Positions 60,501 to 64,000 of a DNA stretch of 64,000 bases are shown piece after piece. Under the pieces are notes generated by a model that did no database searches, was not told the DNA's origin, and was given only the letters and a program-made list of their open reading frames with translations. The stretch is from Stictocephala bisonia (taxonomy: Eukaryota; Arthropoda; Insecta; Hemiptera; Membracidae): assembly GCA_035578905.1 (NCBI GenBank), contig JAQJVL010000122.1, positions 2,029,066 through 2,093,065 of the forward strand, given 5' to 3'. Position numbers and translations under genes: made by a program. Position 1 is the first letter of the stretch. Each line of letters begins with the position of its first letter.

Positions 60501-63500
60501 AAAAATTACAGGTTAAACAAAATTAAGAATATATTTTACATCTGGCTGCTAGTTAAAACATTTTAGAATTTAAATGATTTTGTTCTCTTTGTACTGTATT
60601 ATGTTTTAGTTTTATGATTTCGAAGAGTTGTTAGTCCGTTGGGTGCTTGAGCAGACCTTTTGAGAGCTTTGGTTATATACATAAATGGGAGGGCAGGACT
60701 GGTGAGAATTGTTTTTTGCAACATAGAAGTCATTAAAATTATATTGGACAGTTTCTATTTGTCCGTTATTGTTCAATTACTATTATTTAAACTTTAAAGA
60801 ACTACTTATTATTATTTCACATGACTTACTTTTTATTTATGAGAGTAAACAATTTTAGGGGCCTAAATGACGAAATTGTACATTACTCGTCTCTGAAGCC
60901 TGAGGTCCCTTGTCGTTACTCGTCTCTGAAGCCTGAGGTCCCTCGTCGTTACCCCGTGTAGAGGTTTTAATTATTATAAATGAAAGTAATTTATATTTAG
61001 TTTGTATTAACTTTAATTATAAACCACTAACAATCAATAAAAAACTGAAAAAAACAACTAGAAGTCTAATAACAGCTGTTTTTTTTAAAATAAGTTTTTA
61101 ACTTTCTATAAAGATGTTGTTGTATAGAGGGTATACCGCTACACCCAGCATCATGAGGGTGACCTCAGTAGCGAATCCTGATAAAGGACACTGAGACTAC
61201 TGTGTCGAGAACAGATGTGCTAACCATACATGCCGGAGCAAAAACGCTGTCCAGCATGTATGATCCTTGCATTTGTGGATTATTATCCCAATTACTAAAA
61301 TTTATAACAACTAAAATATCTCTTGATTCATATATAATTCTCAAGTTTTCAGAGATAAATTAATTTTTCAGAGCTGTGTTTGCTGTTCTCTTCTTGGCTG
61401 TATTTCTCAGCACTTGTTACGACTATTCCATCAACCATCAACCAAGTAAGAAATAATTTGCCTGCATAAAATTAGCGGATTTTTTTATTTTTAGAGGTAA
61501 AAGTCACAAATTGTACTTATTAAATTTAGAGTTTACTAATACATGCTTTGATTAAGAATCTGAAAGATATTTTAATTAAAGATTTGGAATTCAAGAGGGA
61601 GAACGAGGGGTCTTACAAATTTAAAAACCAACAGGTTTCCATTTCAATCAAGGATATCCAATTGTAAAAGTTATATGAAAATACTACTTGAAATTAATTA
61701 AGCATGCTCATTCAATTTAAAATTAATTTATAAATAACCAAAATGGTTGACTATGTTTAGAACAAAGATGGTAATAAATCAATATATTTCATCATTCTTA
61801 AATATTTTAAAAATTACAAATAAGTGAACAGACTTAATTGGATGGAGTTGTAAAATAACTGTTTTATTTTAAGGACTATTTTATGACAGTACTGATTATT
61901 AATTACATGGGTGAGAGAAAATGGGCTATCAGTTGTGAACAGGATGTAATGTGGCAGCTTCCATATGACCCACCCTCACTTAGGTTACCACTCAATGTGC
62001 ACATCCTGCTACAATGACTTACAAATACTAAGAAACTTGACTCTTGGTGATTTCATTGCTAATATATTAACCTTTGTAACACGACAAACAGATATATACC
62101 CAGCCTTTATTAGGGCCGGAACGCGGCAAATGGATATATACCCAGCCTCTGTTAGGGCCGGAACGCGGCAAACAGTCATCTCCTCCAAACCTATATTATA
62201 ACATTTCATAAATTGTTGTTGCAGAGGGATCCATTAGAGTTCAGGAGATTGTTGAATAGTCTTTCTAAACAACGTTTTGCGTGATCTGAAAGTGATTGGT
62301 CGGTCGTAATGGAAGGAGTGAGTGGCTTTGTCAGCTAAGGCCAGTCTGAGGTTACCCATTACGTGTGAAACAGATATATCCTTGACTCGTTATATTAGTT
62401 TGTGACAGAGTTTTGCTAGTGTTATACAGTTTAATTATCGTTCATATTTGTGTCTTACATCAATTAGTTCCGATTTATTGTGTTTTTGCTGCATATTTTT
62501 ATTGTATGCAGTTTATCTATCAACATCAGTTTTATTGACACTATTATATTTTTACTATTTTATATATTTTACGTGTTTTATTTCCTTTATATATATTTTT
62601 TAAAGTCATTTTTAACTGAATTAATTTTTATTCCTATTTGATCTTGGCTCTAAGCTGAGTTTCAACACCCAAAAATTATAAACATATCTATTTTTAAAAT
62701 TTGTAAATTTTGAAAAATGTAAAAACCAATAGTATATTTCATAACAAGAGTGGAAAGTGGGGTTTTGCATGTTCGAGACCATATGTTTGAAGTGCGAGAC
62801 TTGTTGAGCACTTCGAATGGTTGAGAACATACAAAACACTTTCACTCGAGTTTTGAACGATACTTTTCACTACACTACGGAATAAAAACAGGTGTTGTTG
62901 ACTGTGGAAAATTTTCGGTTGTAAACAATGTTACTTTCGGTAGTAAACAATAGATGTTTCGCAGGTTGTAAACACATAACGAAAACAGATAAACTCATAG
63001 TAGTGTAGTGAAAAGTATATTATTTCTTTATACTTTGGTATTTAAGTTTATACACCTTATTTATTTATTTTTATTTATTTATAAGACGCCGATCGTCAAG
63101 ATATGGGCGAATATGGATTTCGAATGAATGTGATGAGTGTAGATGAGTGAATGTAGTCATTGTTACAAACTAAGGCCGACTATTCCTTAGAAAGTGTCAT
63201 TAATTAATAGCCCAATGACAAATGAACAGCCGGTGATTATCAGCTGATCTGTATCAGCTGATATTATCAGCTTATCCCTCTTAAAATGTATTGATTCTGA
63301 TCGGGATCGAACTGACAACCTTTAGCACATGAAGCTGGGATTGAACCAACTACGCTACCGATCAATTATTCCATCCTCTTGCAAAAATCAAAATCTGCAA
63401 TAAGAAAATAAAATGTTTAAATAATTACGCTTTCCAGTAAAATAAGAACAATGTATTGCGTGTTGCAAGGGTTAAATTGCACCCAGAACATAGTGGTGAG

Positions 63501-63778
63501 GGAATTCAATAATCGTTCTTCTAGCCAACAACAACAAATCAAAAAATGTATCATCATATTCTAAACACTATGGTTTATTACCAGCCAAAGAGAAGAGGAT
63601 CTTGCTATGTTTTTCTGCATATACCAATCTGCGCAACCTGTTCAACCCTCCTGGACAGAAGGACCACCTCAACATGCTGGATGGCCTTCGGGTCTTTGCC
63701 ACCTACTGGATTGTACTGGGTCATCGCTTTCATATCAGCCTTGACTTTCCCAGTTACTCAATGACCAACTTCCAGGAG
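51292..63778 (+). CDS. NRF-6-like acyltransferase-3 membrane protein (partial gene, five exons)
   Basis: Proteins of this family (nose resistant to fluoxetine, NRF-6/NDG-4 of nematodes, greatly expanded in insects) have an extracellular cysteine-rich NRF domain followed by a multi-helix acyltransferase-3 domain. They are thought to move or modify lipids and small hydrophobic molecules in the membrane; the substrate here is unknown. Five exons are seen: 51292-51507, 54226-54401, 59298-59488, 61372-61445 and 63591-63778. All internal borders are GT/AG and the phases match (1, 0, 2, 1). Joined they give the NRF domain with WAIK-MMDASTKLEPGVLSG and YDECLSVDG, the CVPSSCTPEDL motif, one membrane helix and the acyltransferase start ILLCFSAYTN...DGLRVFATYWIVLGH with its conserved His. 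The 5' exon and all downstream exons are missing. The introns are 1.9 to 4.9 kb and full of transposons. Confidence 0.9.
52118..52548 (-). mobile_element. SINE, nearly full copy, minus strand, in an NRF intron
   Basis: Read on the minus strand it starts CTGTCGGCACTAGTGGCGCA with an A-box-like stretch, has a B-box-like AGGTTGGATGC about 55 nt on, then the shared body (GGACACTACTAGATAAGTC, CAGGCTTGTCAATTAGCT, GAAAATCAGACC, GTAGGTCCCTTAGTTGCCC) and ends with CATATTCGCC and GTGTCGGCGTCTCAT. About 430 bp. Same family as 30568-30905. Confidence 0.8.
52660..54050 (+). pseudogene. RTE-like LINE reverse-transcriptase relic in an NRF intron
   Basis: Scattered but ordered RT motifs on the + strand across several frames: GVIVPIFKKRN (about 52667), YSFRAGRSMTNN (about 52817), GLTQGSELVPLLP with LDDIIEGT (about 53043-53105), MIAFADVS where FADD is expected (about 53137), VGYFKYLRSVIKEEG (about 53317) and GHVKRIENNRLPS (about 53684). 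This order is that of RTE-type and related LINEs. Many stops and frameshifts show long decay, and the DD box is lost. Confidence 0.75.
53769..53992 (+). repeat. 72-bp in-frame triplication within the RTE relic
   Basis: Three direct units of 72 bp, each encoding RCIDGVREKVVRRVAEWSDV QEEF (24 codons, split here). Units 2 and 3 look identical and unit 1 differs at a few bases. It corresponds to the C-terminal segment after the GHVKR motif of the LINE polyprotein. The + frame stays open from 53769 to 54077. Confidence 0.9.
54226..54401 (+). CDS. NRF-like gene, exon 2 (NRF domain core)
   Basis: Preceded by TTGTTGCAG and followed by GTATGT. It encodes MMDASTKLEPGVLSGHVQGL, then GNYDECLSVDG and FQGQLCVVVT, the most conserved part of the NRF domain including two cysteines likely to form disulfides. 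176 nt plus one base from the previous exon gives whole codons (ends in phase 0). Confidence 0.9.
54402..55058. other. NRF intron, left of the mariner elements
   Basis: 54660-54750 holds a stem-loop with GATGACCAGACGTTTCACCC and ATCCTCAGTCTCAGAGAAAC-CACTGAGGATG pairs, related to the motif near 43007. The rest is AT-rich with no gene. Confidence 0.5.
55059..56205 (+). mobile_element. Mariner-like element 1 (degenerate, long TIRs)
   Basis: 1147 bp between TA dinucleotides (55057-55058 and 56206-56207). The ends are inverted repeats beginning CAGGATGACAATTAAGTCTT and (complement of the right end) CAGGGTGACGATTAAGCCTT. The similarity reaches about 350 bp inward on each side, leaving about 440 bp of inner sequence. 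A transposase C-terminal remnant lies in the middle. TA target duplication and the encoded motifs put it in the IS630-Tc1-mariner superfamily. Confidence 0.88.
55480..55840 (+). pseudogene. Mariner-like transposase C-terminal remnant
   Basis: On the + strand, in one frame: VRQYLDTVFRHRWIGRRGAI, then EWSARSPDLTPLDYFLW with the third catalytic acidic position of the superfamily, and DIVYETQPTDLIDLRYKIAQ. The upstream DGAPPH box is recognisable only in damaged form (VRALPYYG). The first catalytic Asp region is deleted. Confidence 0.82.
56217..58258 (-). mobile_element. Mariner-like element 2 (about 300-bp TIRs)
   Basis: 2042 bp between TA dinucleotides (56215-56216 and 58259-58260). Its terminal inverted repeats, 56217 to about 56522 and about 57955 to 58258, share GGGTGTCTTAAAAGTCCCCC, AAGTTAGTTGGNCA-type and TTGGTGGCAGTTTAAAG stretches. 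The G/C homopolymer near each end is a variable tract. It encodes a broken transposase on the minus strand. It starts 11 bp after the end of element 1, with which it shares only the first bases (CAGG). Confidence 0.9.
56580..57659 (-). pseudogene. Mariner-like transposase with several breaks
   Basis: Starts at ATG 57659 (MVRSNEDKVEM, helix-turn-helix region), is broken near 57545-57360, and continues at 57353-56748 with VLKRHKFHPYKVQL, CFSDEASFSLHG (first and following acidic positions), VWAGILG, VFQQDGAPPHYN (second catalytic Asp), RWIGRRGTLVEWP and PDLSPLDFFLLG (third acidic position). An insertion of about 11 residues (FASGLSPEKSS) separates EWP from PDLSPLD where intact proteins read EWPARSPDL. 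The frame shifts again after GFPQK; the C-terminus (KVYDTKPTNLDELRTRI) follows near 56740-56580. Not functional. Confidence 0.85.
58262..59297. other. NRF intron, right of the mariner elements
   Basis: AT-rich with no gene or repeat structure seen, apart from the splice acceptor of exon 3 at its end. Confidence 0.5.
59298..59488 (+). CDS. NRF-like gene, exon 3 (end of NRF domain)
   Basis: Preceded by TTTTTTCAG and followed by the donor GTAGGT. It encodes YTINPGLPKELAFSTCVPSS and CTPEDLQAHWHDVLAEFNAS, then CSVKGDLQPRSSTWLA. The CVPSSC motif is typical of the family. It ends in phase 2 and joins exon 4 through a leucine codon. Confidence 0.9.
59489..61371. other. NRF intron between exons 3 and 4
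   Basis: Contains a 33-bp direct repeat in two copies at 60883-60948 (TTACTCGTCTCTGAAGCCTG, AGGTCCCTTGTCG). A GC-richer block at 61130-61260, on the minus strand, has GGTTAGCACATCTG and AGGATTCGC, loosely like A and B boxes of a tRNA-derived SINE. I see nothing else. Confidence 0.5.
61372..61445 (+). CDS. NRF-like gene, exon 4 (first membrane helix)
   Basis: A 74-nt exon between TAATTTTTCAG and the donor GTAAGA. Joined to exon 3 it gives WLALAVFAVLFLAVFLSTCY, a clear transmembrane helix, then DYSINHQP. Too short to stand out alone. It is supported by matching phases on both sides and by its position in the family's protein. Confidence 0.85.
61446..62729. other. NRF intron between exons 4 and 5, left part
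   Basis: Holds two copies of a 42-bp direct repeat at 62085-62175 (GATATATACCCAGCCT, TAGGGCCGGAACGCGGCAAA). Otherwise AT-rich without a gene. Confidence 0.5.
62730..63020. mobile_element. Two abutting small inverted-repeat elements
   Basis: First, 62730 to about 62867: GTATATTTCATAACAAGAGT with CACTCGAGTTTTGAACGATAC, and a central GAAGTGCGAGACTTGTTGAG CACTTC palindrome (split). Second, 62861-63017: TACTTTTCACTACACTAC inverted as GTAGTGTAGTGAAAAGTA. Both look like MITEs with TA-rich borders. They share the segment near 62861-62867. Confidence 0.7.
63058..63370 (-). mobile_element. SINE with tRNA-like head, minus strand
   Basis: On the minus strand the 5' end (near 63370) reads GATCGGTAGCGTAGTTGG, containing a good A box (TAGCGTAGTTGG), and about 45 nt on AGTTCGATCCC, a good B box. 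GATCGG and CCGATC close a tRNA-like stem. The body (GCCTTAGTTTGTAACAATGA, CTACATTCACTCATCTACAC) leads to CATATTCGCCCATATC, GACGATCGGCGTCTTA and a (TAAA)n tail at 63058-63084. It is the most complete head-to-tail copy of the SINE family here, about 310 bp. Confidence 0.82.
63591..63778 (+). CDS. NRF-like gene, exon 5 (start of acyltransferase-3 domain)
   Basis: Encodes KRILLCFSAYTNLRNLFNPP, then the family signature LNMLDGLRVFATYWIVLGHR with the conserved His, and FPSYSMTNFQE. It ends before GTATAA in phase 0. The acceptor is placed at CCAAAG (63585-63590) because only this AG keeps the phase with exon 4. The upstream pyrimidine tract is weak, so the left border could move by a few codons. Confidence 0.87.
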
Positions 63779-64000
63779 GTATAAAAACATAAAAGTTTTT
63801 CTCTCTCATAATATTTTGCATTCATGTTTTAGTAGATTACTATTATCTTATAAATACCACTTAATTAGCATAATATGTGTTGTTGTTTCTTACTCTTACT
63901 TAGGCTTACTCTTGTGGCCATTCAACCACTAATTTTTAAATTCAATTCTTGATTTCTAACACAAATTTCTAACAAATCATAAACAAAATCATAACACTTC
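63779..64000. other. NRF intron, cut by the window end
   Basis: Begins with the donor GTATAA after exon 5. AT-rich, no feature seen. The gene continues beyond 64000. Confidence 0.7.

Noticed and set aside
63301..63370. Functional tRNA gene on the minus strand
   Set aside because: A and B boxes and a closing stem are present, but the arms do not form a standard cloverleaf and the sequence continues into a SINE body with a tail.

Overview
The window is AT-rich, repeat-dense eukaryotic nuclear DNA, most likely from an insect or another arthropod. The reasons are spliced coding exons with GT/AG borders, (CCTAA)n/(TTAGG)n arrays of the insect telomeric type, CR1/Jockey-like and RTE-like LINE relics, IS630-Tc1-mariner elements with long terminal inverted repeats, hAT-like elements, tRNA-headed SINEs and many minisatellites. 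I cannot name the species. No bacterial operon, rRNA gene, CRISPR array or convincing functional tRNA gene is visible.

Layout. Positions 1-5251 and 6197-11424 are two copies of one segment, tandemly arranged with an offset of about 6.17 kb. Each carries an E-box-rich 55-bp minisatellite, a 40-bp satellite and the 5' part of a LINE. Only the second copy has the rest of the LINE (9909-14242). That LINE sits inside the 40-bp satellite and is itself interrupted by an 813-bp hAT-like non-autonomous element (11942-12754) that holds two arrays of the insect telomere motif. From 14.7 to 37 kb I find no confident host gene. This stretch holds LINE fragments, SINE copies, G-rich minisatellites, a poly-C satellite (21.3-22.0 kb), a 1-kb inverted repeat (23.8-24.8 kb), a small CRE/GC-box island (25.2 kb), two possible exons (19.8-20.2 kb) and an 82-bp tandem repeat (36.2-36.7 kb). 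A nearly complete second LINE (about 37.43-41.87 kb) has a PHD-finger ORF1 and an endonuclease/reverse-transcriptase ORF2, each broken by a one-base homopolymer frameshift. It lies in a roughly 153-bp repeat. A hAT transposase relic, unassigned A-rich DNA, a 72-bp tandem repeat and several hairpin elements follow up to 50.5 kb.

The one confident host gene is on the + strand from about 51.3 kb past the end of the window: a NRF-6-like (nose resistant to fluoxetine) membrane protein with a C-terminal acyltransferase-3 domain. Five exons with compatible splice phases cover the extracellular cysteine-rich NRF domain, the first membrane helix and the start of the acyltransferase domain. Its introns hold a SINE, an RTE-like LINE relic with an in-frame triplicated 24-codon unit, and two different mariner elements placed 11 bp apart.

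The order of events in the first 15 kb can be read from the sequence: satellite array, then LINE insertion, then segmental duplication. The hAT insertion postdates the LINE insertion; its order relative to the duplication is undetermined because the site is missing from the truncated copy.
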